From Acidovorax sp. A79 (GTDB lineage Bacteria > Pseudomonadota > Gammaproteobacteria > Burkholderiales > Burkholderiaceae_C), in the NCBI RefSeq assembly GCF_041154505.1, contig NZ_AP028672.1, forward strand, positions 5,372,501-5,436,500: a DNA stretch of 64,000 nt. Reading direction: 5' to 3'. The position numbers and the translations under genes are program-made. Positions 36,382 through 45,302 of this stretch are shown here, one piece after another (position 1 is the stretch's first letter; each line of letters begins with the position of its first letter). The notes below the pieces were generated by a model that worked only from the letters and a program-made list of their open reading frames with translations, searched no databases and was not told the DNA's origin.

Positions 36382-36834
36382 TCAGCCGCCGGCCCGCCGT
36401 GGGCCGTGCCCGTCGTCTTCGCGCGGCGGCACAAAGGCCGGGTCGCTGCCGAAATAGCCCCGGAACAGGTTGCGCGCGATGCCATGCGCCGCCACCTGCA
36501 GGCTGTCCGCCACCTCGGGCGTGAACAGGCGCTCCGTGTGGTGCTGCCACAGCCTCACCCAGGCGGCGAAGTGGGCTGGCGTGACGCCGTCCAGCGCCAT
36601 GTGCTTGCCGAAGACATCGCCGCGGAAGCTGCGCGTGCCCAGCGCCACCGTGCTCCAGAAATCGACAAGCCGCTGCAGGTGGTTCTCCCACTGGCCGTGC
36701 AGTGCCTTGTCGAAAACGGGCCCCAGGAGCGGGTCGGCCCGCACATCGGCGTAAAAGCCATGCACCAGTTGCGTGATGCTCTGCACGCTGGGTGCCGAGG
36801 CCTTCCCGGGGGGCGTGGCTGCCGGATCGCTCAT
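36382..36834 (-). CDS. Group III truncated haemoglobin
   Basis: A 150-residue haem protein of the 2-over-2 globin fold. The QLVHGFYADVRADPLLGPVF segment and the KHMALDGVTPAHFAAWVRLW region with its proximal-histidine helix (LWQHHTERLF) mark group III. Such globins bind O2 or NO and in several bacteria are associated with NO or microaerobic responses. It follows the ScdA gene on the same strand with 17 nt between and so probably responds to NsrR together with it. Confidence 0.85.
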   Translation of the reverse strand: MSDPAATPPGKASAPSVQSITQLVHGFYADVRADPLLGPVFDKALHGQWENHLQRLVDFWSTVALGTRSFRGDVFGKHMALDGVTPAHFAAWVRLWQHHTERLFTPEVADSLQVAAHGIARNLFRGYFGSDPAFVPPREDDGHGPRRAGG

Positions 36835-36851
36835 GGCCGTGCGGCTCCCGC

Positions 36852-37601
36852 TCAGCTGCAGCCGCAGCCCGACGAACCGCAACCCTGCGAGGGGGCCGCC
36901 GCACCTGCCTCGAACGGCGGGAACAGCACGTTGTTTTCGAGGTGGATGTGGTTGATGAGGTCGTCACCCAGCTGGGCGATGCCCGCATACAGGGCGCGCC
37001 AGGTGTTGCAGGCGCCCTGGGGGGGCGTGGCGTCGTTGGTCAGGGCGTTGAGCTTGTCCAGCGCGGCGCCATGGTCCACGTGCTCGGCACGCATCATGCC
37101 GATGGGCTGGCCCACGAAGGGGTTGCCCCCGGCCTTGAGCATCGGAAACAGCACCTGTTCTTCCTTGGCCATGTGCGAAAGCAGTTCACCGTGCATGTCT
37201 TCCAGCAGGTCGGCCAGCCCAGCAGGCACCATGGGGTTGTCGCGGTGCACGGCTTCCACGCGGCGGGCCATGCGGATCAGTTCGGGCAACTGGGCGCGGT
37301 GCACCTCATGGTAGCGCGCCAGGATGTGGTCGATGAGCGCGCCGGGCGAGGCGGCTTCGGGCAAGGCGTCGCTGCGCTGCAGGGCCGCCAGTTCCGCCAG
37401 GACGGCATGGGCGTCCAGCCCCTTCTCGGCGGCGGCATGGGCCAGGCTGACCTGCCCGCCGCAGCAGAAGTCGAGCTTGAGCCGCCGGAACACCGCTGTG
37501 GCGCCGGGCAGCTGCACGGCAATCTGGCCGATCTGCTGATCCGCGCCGAGGGGCGCGTGTGCGGGGTGGGCGGTTTGCAGGTGATCAACGCGGGCGTTCA
37601 T
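36852..37601 (-). CDS. Iron-sulfur cluster repair di-iron protein (ScdA/YtfE/RIC)
   Basis: A 249-residue protein that repairs iron-sulfur clusters after nitrosative or oxidative damage. The N-terminal ScdA domain has the CCGG motif (Cys46-Cys47 in LDFCCGG) and the rest is a hemerythrin-like di-iron domain with histidine/glutamate ligands spread over HILARYHEVHR, DMHGELLSHMAKEEQVLFP, RAEHVDH and HIHLENNVLFPPF. A cysteine-rich tail (GCGSSGCGC) is an extra feature. It diverges from nsrR across an interval with NsrR-like sites. Confidence 0.93.
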   Translation of the reverse strand: MNARVDHLQTAHPAHAPLGADQQIGQIAVQLPGATAVFRRLKLDFCCGGQVSLAHAAAEKGLDAHAVLAELAALQRSDALPEAASPGALIDHILARYHEVHRAQLPELIRMARRVEAVHRDNPMVPAGLADLLEDMHGELLSHMAKEEQVLFPMLKAGGNPFVGQPIGMMRAEHVDHGAALDKLNALTNDATPPQGACNTWRALYAGIAQLGDDLINHIHLENNVLFPPFEAGAAAPSQGCGSSGCGCS

Positions 37602-37613
37602 GGCGATCCTTTA

Positions 37614-37636
37614 AAGATTCATTTGATGTGAATATT
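37614..37636. promoter_or_regulatory. NsrR-like dyad (11-1-11)
   Basis: AAGATTCATTT-G-ATGTGAATATT has the 11-1-11 form of NsrR sites; eight of eleven positions are symmetric and the left half is close to the AAGATGCATTT consensus. It sits 13 bases before the ScdA start codon, where binding would block its transcription. Confidence 0.55.
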
Positions 37637-37657
37637 TTATCCAATAAAATTCTCGGT

Positions 37658-37668
37658 AGATGCATCTT
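37658..37668. promoter_or_regulatory. Second NsrR half-site next to nsrR
   Basis: On the minus strand this reads AAGATGCATCT, one base from the NsrR half-site consensus, and contains the perfect palindrome AGATGCATCT. It is 23 bases before the nsrR ATG and fits autoregulation. Confidence 0.5.
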
Positions 37669-37691
37669 TTAATTGACCTGGGGCAAATCCC

Positions 37692-38192
37692 ATGCGCCTG
37701 ACCCAATGGACCGACTACACGCTGCGGGTGCTCATGTACTGCGCTGCCACCGAAGGCCGCCAGCAGCCGGTGACCATCACCGAGGTGGCGCAGGGCTACG
37801 GCATCTCGCGCAGCCACCTGATGAAGATCGTGCAGCAGCTGTCCGCCCAGGGGTTGCTGGAGACGACGCGCGGCCGGGGAGGCGGCATGCGGCTGATGCG
37901 GCCTGCGGGCACCATCAACATTGGCGCGGTGGTGCGGGCCACCGAGACGGATTTCAATCTGGTGGAGTGTTTCGACCCCGCCACCAACCAGTGCCGCCTG
38001 AGCAGCCATTGCCGCCTCAAGGGCGTGCTGTGGCAGGCCATGCAGGCCTACCTGGCGGTGCTCGATGGCGTGACGCTGGAGGATCTGATGGCGCCACAGG
38101 CCGCCGCCCTGGGCTTCGGCGCCCTGCCCACCGTGGCTGTGCCTCGCAACGGGGCCGCGCGGCGGGCCGCGCCGGATGGGGTTGAATTCTGA
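37692..38192 (+). CDS. nsrR: Rrf2-family nitric-oxide-sensing repressor NsrR
   Basis: A 166-residue winged-helix repressor. The Rrf2 opening MRLTQWTDYTLRVLMYCA and the helix-turn-helix (ITEVAQGYGISRSHLMKIVQQL) are followed by the three cysteines that ligate the NO-sensitive cluster (ECFDPATNQCRLSSHC). This spacing is that of NsrR rather than IscR. NO destroys the cluster and relieves repression. Targets are likely the divergent ScdA gene, the truncated haemoglobin and nsrR itself. Confidence 0.9.
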   Translation: MRLTQWTDYTLRVLMYCAATEGRQQPVTITEVAQGYGISRSHLMKIVQQLSAQGLLETTRGRGGGMRLMRPAGTINIGAVVRATETDFNLVECFDPATNQCRLSSHCRLKGVLWQAMQAYLAVLDGVTLEDLMAPQAAALGFGALPTVAVPRNGAARRAAPDGVEF

Positions 38193-38196
38193 GCGA

Positions 38197-38250
38197 AAAA
38201 GGGCTGTGGCGCTTTACTGTCAAGCGCAAGGTGCTATTAAAAACATAGTC
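38197..38250 (+). repeat. Dispersed short repeat, copy D (degraded)
   Basis: AAAAAGGGCTGTGGCGCTTTACTG, then CAAGCGCAAGGTGCTATTAAAAACATAG: the arms and the GCTAT-box are recognisable but imperfect. It sits between the convergent nsrR and araC-type genes. Confidence 0.55.
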
Positions 38251-39256
38251 ACCGAGGGGTTTGCACCGGCTCCCCGAACGCCTGCCGGTAGCGGGCGGGG
38301 GTCAGGCCCACATGGCGCGCGAATTCGCGCGTGAAATGCGGCTGGTCCGCGAAGCCGCAGGCAAAACCGATCTCCGCCAGGCCGTGGCGCTCCTGCAGCA
38401 GCCACTGCGCGGCGGCGCGGGCCCGGGCCTCCGCCACGATGCTGCGGCAGCTCAGGCCGGTGCCTGACAAGGCCCTTTGCAGACTGCGGCGCGCGAGCCC
38501 CGCCTGGCGCGCCAGCGCATCCACGGTGTGCGGGGCGGCGGGGTCTTGCAGCACATGGCGGGCAAGCGCATGCGCGAGGGGCGGCCAGGGCAGGGGGTCG
38601 CACAGGCCGGTGGCGGCACTCGGCGGTGGTGCCTCGGGGGCGCGTGCGCCGCTGGCTTGCCAGTGCAGCACCCACTGGTCCACCTTGCCGTGCGCCATGA
38701 GTTGCGCGAGCCGTCCGTCCAGGTCCCCGTCCAGTCCCCCTCCCCGCCGGTCATCGGCATCCCATCGCAGGCGGGACGCAGCCATCTCCACTCCCAGTGC
38801 GCGCACGCCCAGGGCCTTTCCGGCGCCCAGCAGCACACCCAGCACGGCGAGGCTTTCGGTGGGCAGGGGCGGCTGGGCCACGCCAGCGCGTGCATGATGG
38901 CGCAGTTGCAGGCGCCCTGGGCCCAGGGCCTGCACGCTGACCTGATGGCGGGAGTGGACGTAGCGCTCCAGGCGTTGCCAGCGGGCGAGCAGGGCGGCCA
39001 TGTCGGCGGCGCCCATCAGGGCCCGGTGCACGGGGTCGCCTTGCAGCAGGTCCACCCGCTGGGCCAGCCGCAGCAGCATCGCGGGCCCGCCCTGCCGCAG
39101 GATGGCTTCCACCACCGCGCGCTTGCAGGCCAGGGGCACGCGGCTGCCCTGGGGACCGCCGTGCAGGCCATGGGGCGCGGGCGGCGGCGCCAGGCCGTGC
39201 GCGTGCATGGCGCGCACCAGCAGGCGGACCATGGCGGCGCTGGCGAAGTCTTGCAT
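38249..39256 (-). CDS. AraC-family transcriptional regulator
   Basis: A 335-residue regulator of the type with an N-terminal arabinose-binding-like domain of the OruR/ArgR kind and a C-terminal double helix-turn-helix (about residues 240-325). The second helix-turn-helix is plain: LAEIGFACGFADQPHFTREFARHVGLTPARYR. It starts 24 nt after the molybdenum-hydroxylase gene on the same strand, so it is probably part of that operon and may control it. Effector unknown. Confidence 0.88.
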   Translation of the reverse strand: MQDFASAAMVRLLVRAMHAHGLAPPPAPHGLHGGPQGSRVPLACKRAVVEAILRQGGPAMLLRLAQRVDLLQGDPVHRALMGAADMAALLARWQRLERYVHSRHQVSVQALGPGRLQLRHHARAGVAQPPLPTESLAVLGVLLGAGKALGVRALGVEMAASRLRWDADDRRGGGLDGDLDGRLAQLMAHGKVDQWVLHWQASGARAPEAPPPSAATGLCDPLPWPPLAHALARHVLQDPAAPHTVDALARQAGLARRSLQRALSGTGLSCRSIVAEARARAAAQWLLQERHGLAEIGFACGFADQPHFTREFARHVGLTPARYRQAFGEPVQTPR

Positions 39257-39280
39257 GGGGCCGGATTGTGCCCGCGCGGC

Positions 39281-41380
39281 CTAGCGCGGGGCCAGCGCGT
39301 GTTGCACGTCCGCGCGGCGCACGGGCAGGCGGGTGAACCGCACGCCGGTGGCGTCGCGCAGCGCGTTGGCGATGGCCCCCGCCCCTGCGACTATGGCGGT
39401 CTCGCCGGCGCCCGTCGGGGGCTCGCGGCTGTCCACCAGGTGCACGTGCAGCGGCGGCACGTCGCCCATGCGCGGCAGCGGGTAGTCGGCGAAGGTGGCC
39501 GCCGCCACGCCCGAACGCGCCACGGGGACTTGCTCCAGCAGCACCATGCCCAGGCACCAGACGAGGTTGCCCTCGGTCTGGGCGCGCACGCCATCGGGCT
39601 GCAGGACGAGGCCGCAGTCGTGGGCGCACCAGATCGCGGTCACGCGCACCTCGCCCGTGCCCCGGTGCACCTCCACATCGGCCACGGCGGCGGCGTAGCT
39701 CAAGCCCTTGTAGATACCGCCCGCGATGCCGCGGCCGCGCAGCGTGGTGGCGTCGCTGCGGGGGCGTTCGCCCCAGCGCGCGTGGCTGGCGGCTTGCGCC
39801 AGCACGGCGCCAAGGCGCGTGTCCGAGGTGTGGCGCAGGCGCCAGTCCAGCGGGTCGGCCCCCGCGAGGCGCGCGCATTCGTCCATGGCGCTTTCCACGG
39901 CCAGGGTGTTGGGCCCCGCGCCCAGGCCGCGCCAGGGGCCCGTGTGCACGGGCAGCCGGGCGGCGGTGAATTCGATGCGCTGCCGGGGCACGCCATACGG
40001 CAACTGCGCGCCGCGCGCCACGCCGCTGTCGCCCGCCAGGTCGGCCAGGCGTTGCATCCACACCGGCATGGCGGCGGGCGTGAACAGGATGTGGCTGCTG
40101 GCGAAGGCATGCCACCAGTGGGTCAGGCGCCCCTGGTGCACGCGGGCGCGGATGCGGTGGCTCGACGGCGGGCGCTGGAAGCCCTGGGCAAATTCCTGCG
40201 CGCGGCTCCATTGCACCTTGACCGGCGCGCCCGCCGCCTGGGCGAGCACGGCGGCTTCCAGCTCCACCGTGCACAGCGTGCGCCCGCCAAAGCCGCCACC
40301 CACGCGGCAGGCCTGCACCGCGATGCGCCCCGCCTCCAGGCCGAGCTGGCGGGCGAGCACGTCGCGGATGTAGAACATGTCCTGCGTCCCGGCCCAGACG
40401 CGCAGCGCGGGGCCTTCGCCTTCCTGCGGCATCCACTGCGCAGTGGCGCTGCGGGGCTCGATGGGAGCGTGGGCGGCCAGCGGGATGTCCATGCGCAGGT
40501 CCAGCGTCCACAGGGTGTCCCCGGGCACGTCGTCCTGGCGCACGGCATGCTGCAGGCGGCCACGGCGCAGGTGCTGGTCGATGTCGATGCGCTCGTCGAT
40601 GGCTGGCTGCCCGAAGGCGCCATCCACCTCCCACTGCACGGCTAGCGCGGCCTCGATGCGGTCGAGCGCGGCGGGCGTGCGCGCCACGATGCCCAGGCCC
40701 CGGCTGCCCATCTGCCGCAGGCGGGGGCTTTGCAGCACGGCCACGCAGGCGGGGTCGGCGCGCGCGGCGGCCTCGTCGAAGGACCGGGGGTGCGAGGTCA
40801 GCTCGGCCGACACCGGTGCGCGCAGCACGCGTCCGTACAGCAGCCCGGGCAGGCGCGTGTCGCCCGCGAACAGGGGCTGGCCCGTGACGATGGCGTGCAG
40901 CTGGCCGGGGGCCGGGGCGGCGGGCGGCCGGGCGCCTGCGCGCGGCTGCAGGCTGCGCAGGGCGCTGGCAGGGATGTCGCGCGCGCCGAGCGTGCCCGTG
41001 GTCCGCCCCTGGGCCAGCGCCTCGCGCAGGGTGGCGCAGGCGCGTGCCAGCGGCAGGGCGAAATCCTGCACGCTGGCGCTGCCCACGGTGGCGCGCATGC
41101 GGGCGATGTCGGTGGTGGCGGGCAGCCGCAGGTGCACCTGCGCGGGCGGCACGCCCAGCTCCTGGGCCGCCAGGCCCTGCAGCGCGGCGCTGATCTGCTG
41201 GCCCATCTCGGTGCTGGGCAGCCACAGCGTGTAGCGGCCGCCTTCGTGGCGTATCCAGCCCAGGGCGTCATCGGCGGTGGAGGTGGGGCGCTGGGGGATC
41301 ACCGGCACCAGCGAGCAGCCCGCCAGCGTGACCGTGAGCGCCCCGGCGCCAGCGGTGGCCAGAAACTGGCGGCGCTTCAT
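39281..41380 (-). CDS. Molybdopterin-binding large subunit, isoquinoline 1-oxidoreductase (IorB) type
   Basis: A 699-residue molybdenum hydroxylase subunit of the xanthine-oxidase family in the periplasmic IorB/aldehyde-oxidase subgroup. The leader [20 protein letters not shown] has a twin-arginine motif and ends at a lipobox (LAGC, Cys at residue 22), so the mature protein may be a Tat-exported lipoprotein. Cofactor-binding sequence includes [12 protein letters not shown], and the active-site glutamate is in [11 protein letters not shown]. It is coupled by ATGA to the iron-sulfur subunit gene. There is no FAD subunit; electrons presumably go to a cytochrome. Substrate is unknown: an aldehyde or N-heterocycle. 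Confidence 0.9.
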   Translation of the reverse strand: MKRRQFLATAGAGALTVTLAGCSLVPVIPQRPTSTADDALGWIRHEGGRYTLWLPSTEMGQQISAALQGLAAQELGVPPAQVHLRLPATTDIARMRATVGSASVQDFALPLARACATLREALAQGRTTGTLGARDIPASALRSLQPRAGARPPAAPAPGQLHAIVTGQPLFAGDTRLPGLLYGRVLRAPVSAELTSHPRSFDEAAARADPACVAVLQSPRLRQMGSRGLGIVARTPAALDRIEAALAVQWEVDGAFGQPAIDERIDIDQHLRRGRLQHAVRQDDVPGDTLWTLDLRMDIPLAAHAPIEPRSATAQWMPQEGEGPALRVWAGTQDMFYIRDVLARQLGLEAGRIAVQACRVGGGFGGRTLCTVELEAAVLAQAAGAPVKVQWSRAQEFAQGFQRPPSSHRIRARVHQGRLTHWWHAFASSHILFTPAAMPVWMQRLADLAGDSGVARGAQLPYGVPRQRIEFTAARLPVHTGPWRGLGAGPNTLAVESAMDECARLAGADPLDWRLRHTSDTRLGAVLAQAASHARWGERPRSDATTLRGRGIAGGIYKGLSYAAAVADVEVHRGTGEVRVTAIWCAHDCGLVLQPDGVRAQTEGNLVWCLGMVLLEQVPVARSGVAAATFADYPLPRMGDVPPLHVHLVDSREPPTGAGETAIVAGAGAIANALRDATGVRFTRLPVRRADVQHALAPR

Positions 41381-41841
41381 GGCGCGGTGCCCTGGGCGGC
41401 CTGGTGGATGGCCGCCCGCACCCGGTGCTGGGTGCCGCAGCGGCACAGGTGGGCCGACATGGCGGCGTCGATCTGCGCATCGGTGGGCCGGGGCGTGGCG
41501 CGCAGCAGGGCCACCGCGCCCATGATCTGGCCGCTCTGGCAGTAGCCGCACTGGGGCACGCGCAGGTCCAGCCAGGCCTGTTGCACGGGGTGCAGCGTGC
41601 CGTCGCCCGCAGCCAGCCCTTCGACGGTGGTGACGGCGCGCCCCTGCAGCCCGCGTGCGGTGTGCAGGCAGGCGCGCTGCGCCACCCCGTCAATGAGCAC
41701 CGTGCAGGCGCCACATTGGCCCACGCCGCAGCCAAAGCGGGTGCCGACCAGGCCCAGCGGCTCGCGCAGCAGCCAGAGCAGGGGTTCGTCCTCCCAGCCG
41801 GGCGGCACGGGCTGGTGTTGCTGGTTCAGGGTGATGTGCAT
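41377..41841 (-). CDS. 2Fe-2S subunit of molybdenum hydroxylase (IorA type)
   Basis: A 154-residue subunit with two 2Fe-2S clusters. The plant-ferredoxin cluster is in [14 protein letters not shown] plus the later [12 protein letters not shown] cysteine; the second, in the helical domain, is in CGYCQSGQ and CRCGTQ. It passes electrons from the molybdenum subunit to an acceptor. It has no signal peptide and probably rides through the Tat channel with the large subunit. Its TGA overlaps the ATG of that gene. Confidence 0.92.
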   Translation of the reverse strand: MHITLNQQHQPVPPGWEDEPLLWLLREPLGLVGTRFGCGVGQCGACTVLIDGVAQRACLHTARGLQGRAVTTVEGLAAGDGTLHPVQQAWLDLRVPQCGYCQSGQIMGAVALLRATPRPTDAQIDAAMSAHLCRCGTQHRVRAAIHQAAQGTAP

Positions 41842-41954
41842 GCGGGCCTCCGGTGGTGGTATGGAGGCCAGTGTGCAAAGGCAGGGGCGGCACGTCTTGA
41901 AGATCTGCGCCAGACGGACCGGTGCGGCAAGGGGCTCGCCACGCCAGGGATATG

Positions 41955-42006
41955 AATGAAAATGGCCGCTAGCGCTTATTCTTCAAGCGTTGGTAGCTAT
42001 TATTTC
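41955..42006 (+). repeat. Dispersed short repeat, copy E
   Basis: GGCCGCTAGCGCTTATTC, TTCAAGCGTTGGTAGCTATTATTT: the standard arm-spacer-arm and AGCTAT-box. The right end contains the stop codon (TAA at 42000-42002 on the minus strand) of the thioredoxin-like gene. Confidence 0.75.
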
Positions 42007-42596
42007 GGGAGCATGGCATTCCACTGCGGCATGGTCTGCGCCCACCACAGGCGCAGGCGCATCGCCCATTGCGGCGTATAGCCCGAGGTGGCGAACCGCA
42101 CCTGGCCCTGGGCGTCGATGATCACCAGCGCGGGCACGGCGCGCACGCCCCAGCTGCGCGAGAGCGTGCCCTGCGGGTCCACCGCCGTGGGCCAGGCCAT
42201 GCCGCGTTGGCGCTGCACCTGCGCGACCCGCTCGGCATTGCCCGATTGCATGGCCACGCCCAGCAGGGGCCAGTCGGTGGACAGGCTGGCGATGCCGGGC
42301 TCTTCCAGCTTGCAGACCGCACACCATTCGGCCCAGAAATGCAGGGCCACGGCCTGGCCGGGGTGCTGCGCGCGCCATTGCGCCAGGGTGGTGCCGGCGG
42401 GCGGGGTGGTGGTGGCGCCGGTGGGGTTGGATGCCATCACCAGCAATGCATCGGGCGCGGGCCCCCGGGGCAGATCGCGCGTGCGCCAGGTGTCCACCGC
42501 CACGACGGCGATCCACGCCAGCGCGAGGGTGGCCAGGTGCTGCTTCCAGCCAGTGCGCAGTGAGAACCATGCGCGGGCGAAGAAGGACCGGAGCAT
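42000..42596 (-). CDS. Thioredoxin-family protein disulfide oxidoreductase (ScsD/TlpA-like)
   Basis: A 198-residue membrane-anchored thioredoxin. One helix at about residues 20-38 (LATLALAWIAVVAV) is the anchor; the periplasmic domain has the active site WCAVC preceded by FWAE, and the cis-proline loop AVPALVII. The family reduces or isomerises periplasmic disulfides or supports copper tolerance and cytochrome c maturation. The stop codon lies in repeat copy E. serB is 32 nt upstream on the same strand. Confidence 0.85.
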   Translation of the reverse strand: MLRSFFARAWFSLRTGWKQHLATLALAWIAVVAVDTWRTRDLPRGPAPDALLVMASNPTGATTTPPAGTTLAQWRAQHPGQAVALHFWAEWCAVCKLEEPGIASLSTDWPLLGVAMQSGNAERVAQVQRQRGMAWPTAVDPQGTLSRSWGVRAVPALVIIDAQGQVRFATSGYTPQWAMRLRLWWAQTMPQWNAMLPK

Positions 42597-42628
42597 GGCG
42601 GGGCGATGCGCGGGCGAAGGACTGTGGA

Positions 42629-43342
42629 TCAGCGCAGCACTTCCAGCAGGCGGTCCAGCCCGCCCTGGTTGATGGCCACCTTGGCCTGCGCACGCACGGC
42701 GGGCTTGGCGTGGTAGGCCACCGACAGGCCCGCGGCATCCATCATGGGCAGGTCGTTGGCGCCGTCGCCCACGGCGATGGCCTGGGATGGCGCAATGCCC
42801 ATGAGCGAGGCCACTTCCAGCAGCGTGCGGCGCTTTTCCGCGCCGTCGCAGATGTCGCCCCAGGCCTGGTCCACCATGCGGCCGGTGAGCTGGCCGTTGT
42901 CCACCTCCAGCATGTTGGAGCGGGCGAAGTCGATGCCCAGCCCGGCCTTCACACGGTCGGCAAAGAAGGTGAAGCCGCCCGAGACCAGCAGCGTGGTCAG
43001 GCCCGCGGCCTTGGCGGCGGTGATCAGCTCCTGGGCGCCGGGGTTGAAGCGCAGGCGCTCGCTGAACACCTGCTCCATGTGCTGCACCGTCACGCCTTTG
43101 AGCAGGGCCACGCGCTGGCGCAGGCTTTCCTTGTAGTCGGTGATGATGCCCTGCATGGCGGCTTCGGTGATGGCGGCCACCTCGGCCTTGCGGCCGGCGG
43201 CATCGGCGATCTCGTCCACGCACTCGATGTTGATGAGGGTGGAGTCCATGTCGAACGCGATGAGTTTGTAGGCGGACAGGGACAGCGGGGGTTCGATGCC
43301 CTGGACAACAAGGCCGGGGGCGAATTCGGTGGCGTTTTTCAT
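42629..43342 (-). CDS. serB: Phosphoserine phosphatase
   Basis: A 237-residue HAD-superfamily phosphatase, the last step of serine synthesis. The nucleophile motif is FDMDSTLI, motif II serine in LLVSGGFTFFAD, lysine in AEKRRTLLE and the motif III/IV AVGDGANDLPMM. It has no N-terminal ACT extension, so it is the short form. The ATG at 43342 gives the usual MKNATEFAPGLVVQG opening. Upstream frame extension is not homologous. Confidence 0.93.
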   Translation of the reverse strand: MKNATEFAPGLVVQGIEPPLSLSAYKLIAFDMDSTLINIECVDEIADAAGRKAEVAAITEAAMQGIITDYKESLRQRVALLKGVTVQHMEQVFSERLRFNPGAQELITAAKAAGLTTLLVSGGFTFFADRVKAGLGIDFARSNMLEVDNGQLTGRMVDQAWGDICDGAEKRRTLLEVASLMGIAPSQAIAVGDGANDLPMMDAAGLSVAYHAKPAVRAQAKVAINQGGLDRLLEVLR

Positions 43343-43556
43343 GGCGGGGCGCTCTTGGCAAATGCGGAGATCGGAACCCGCAATGGTATCGCCCGTGCCC
43401 CGGGGCTCGGGCGGAGGCGGGCAGGGCCGCATCGGCCCGGCGCCTGCTGGCGATGCCGGCGTGGAAAAACGGCAACGGTCCCCGCACAGCGGGCCGGAGC
43501 GCGCACGGCCGAGCGCATATGATTCCCGCACAACATGCAACGGAGGGAGGCAGGCG

Positions 43557-45186
43557 ATGGCGATGCACAGGGGACGCAGGGCGGCTGGGCAGGCCGGCGC
43601 CGCACCGATCAACCGCAGGCAGGCCACGGCCGTGCTGCTGGCCGGTGCCGCCGCACCCTTCGCGGTGGCGGCCGCGCAAGATGCCGCGGCGCCCGCACCA
43701 CAGGCCGCCCCCGCTGTGGCCCCATGGCCGGGCGACAACTGGGCCGAAAGCACGCCCGAGGCCCAGGGCATGGACTCCGCGGCGCTGGCCAGGCTCATCG
43801 GCTACGGCGCCGCGCAGGGCATGGACAGCCTGCTCGTCACGCGCCACGGCACCCTCGTGGCCGAAGCCTTCTACGCCCCCTACCGCGAGGGGCTCCAGCA
43901 CGCCGTCAACTCCACCACCAAGGGCATCGTCGCCACGCTCACCGGCATGGCCATCCAGGACGGGCTGATCGCCTCGCGCGACGTACCCGTGCTCGACTTC
44001 TTCGAAGGCCGCCAGGTCGCCAGCGCCGATGCCGCCAAGAAGGCCATGACCCTGGGCCACCTGCTGGACATGACCTCGGGCCTGCAACTGGATCGAGCCG
44101 CTGAGCGACGCCGTGCCCGAGACCATGCTGCAGCTGGCCCGCGCGCGCGACTGGCAGGGCTTCGTGCTTGACCGGCCCATGGCCCAGGCGCCTGGCGCGG
44201 GCTTCAACTACAACAGCGGCAACACCCACCTGCTCTCGGCCATCCTCGCGCACAAGACCGGCGGCAGCACCCTGGCCTATGCGCAAAAGCGCCTGTTCGG
44301 CCCCCTGGGCATCACCGACGTGCGCTGGCGCAAGGACCCGCAGGGCATCGAAATGGGCGGCTGGGGCCTGTACCTGCACCCGCGCGACATGGCGCGCATC
44401 GGGTACCTTTACCTGCGCCGGGGCCAGTGGAACGGCCGCCAGCTGCTGCCCGCCGCCTGGGTGGAGCAGGTCTTCAATCCGGTGGTGGACATGGGTTTCG
44501 GCAGCGCCGCGCCTGCCTTCAGGTACGCCAACGGCTGGTGGAGCATCCCGTCCAGGCGCGCCTACTTCATGGCCGGCTTCAACCGCCAGCTCATCGTGGT
44601 GCTGCCCGACCTGGACGTGGTCGTGGCGGTCACGGGCCGGCGCAACTACCCGCTGCCTCCGTTCCTCGACCAGATCATTGCGGCGGCCCGCTCGCACGAG
44701 CCGCTGCCCGCCGACAGCGCCGCGCAGGAGCAGCTGGCCGCGCGCATCCGCGACGCCGGGGTGGAAAAGCCCAGTGCCAGCCCGGCCACCACCCCCGAGC
44801 TGGCCGCCACCGTCTCGCGCAAGGCCTGGGTGCTGGAGCGCAACCCCCTGGGCATCCAGCGCCTGGTGCTGGACCTGACCCCCGCCAACCCGCGCTATGA
44901 AGTCACGTTCGATCCCGGCCGCCCGGAGCTGCCGCGCGAGCCCGTGGCCGGCCCCCTGGGCCTGGACGGCCTGTACCGCACCGCCCCGCAGGGCCCCGAC
45001 AGGGTCATCGCCATCAAGGGCCACTGGCTCGATGCGCAGAGCTTCCAGCTCATCTCGCGCTCGGTGGCCGATGGGGAGGTCACCGTCATCACGCTGACAT
45101 TCGAGGATGGCGGGAAGGCGGTGAACGTGGGGCTGGAGAACAACTGGGGGGTCAGGGGGCAGGTGCGGGGGCGGGCTGCCGGGTAG
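43557..45186 (+). pseudogene. Serine hydrolase (class C beta-lactamase family), frameshifted
   Basis: A gene for a beta-lactamase/penicillin-binding-like hydrolase of about 540 residues split by a frameshift. The 5' part has a twin-arginine-like leader (INRRQATAVLLAGAAAP) and the SxxK catalytic site in NSTTKGIVATLTG; after GLQ the frame is lost at about 44088 and homology resumes in the +1 frame with WIEPLSDAVPETM, including the YxN-like FNYNSGNTHLLS. One extra C at 44088 explains it: removing it gives GLQWIEP. Either a recent inactivating mutation or a sequencing error; the rest is undamaged. Confidence 0.82.
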
Positions 45187-45302
45187 GGGCGGCATGTGCG
45201 AGTTCCCTGGGTAAATTTCCACTGCAGCCTTGGCCCGGTTTGGGACATGATGGACGCACACCCGTGCCAAGACGCCTGAACAGCCATTTCGACCAGAAGC
45301 CC

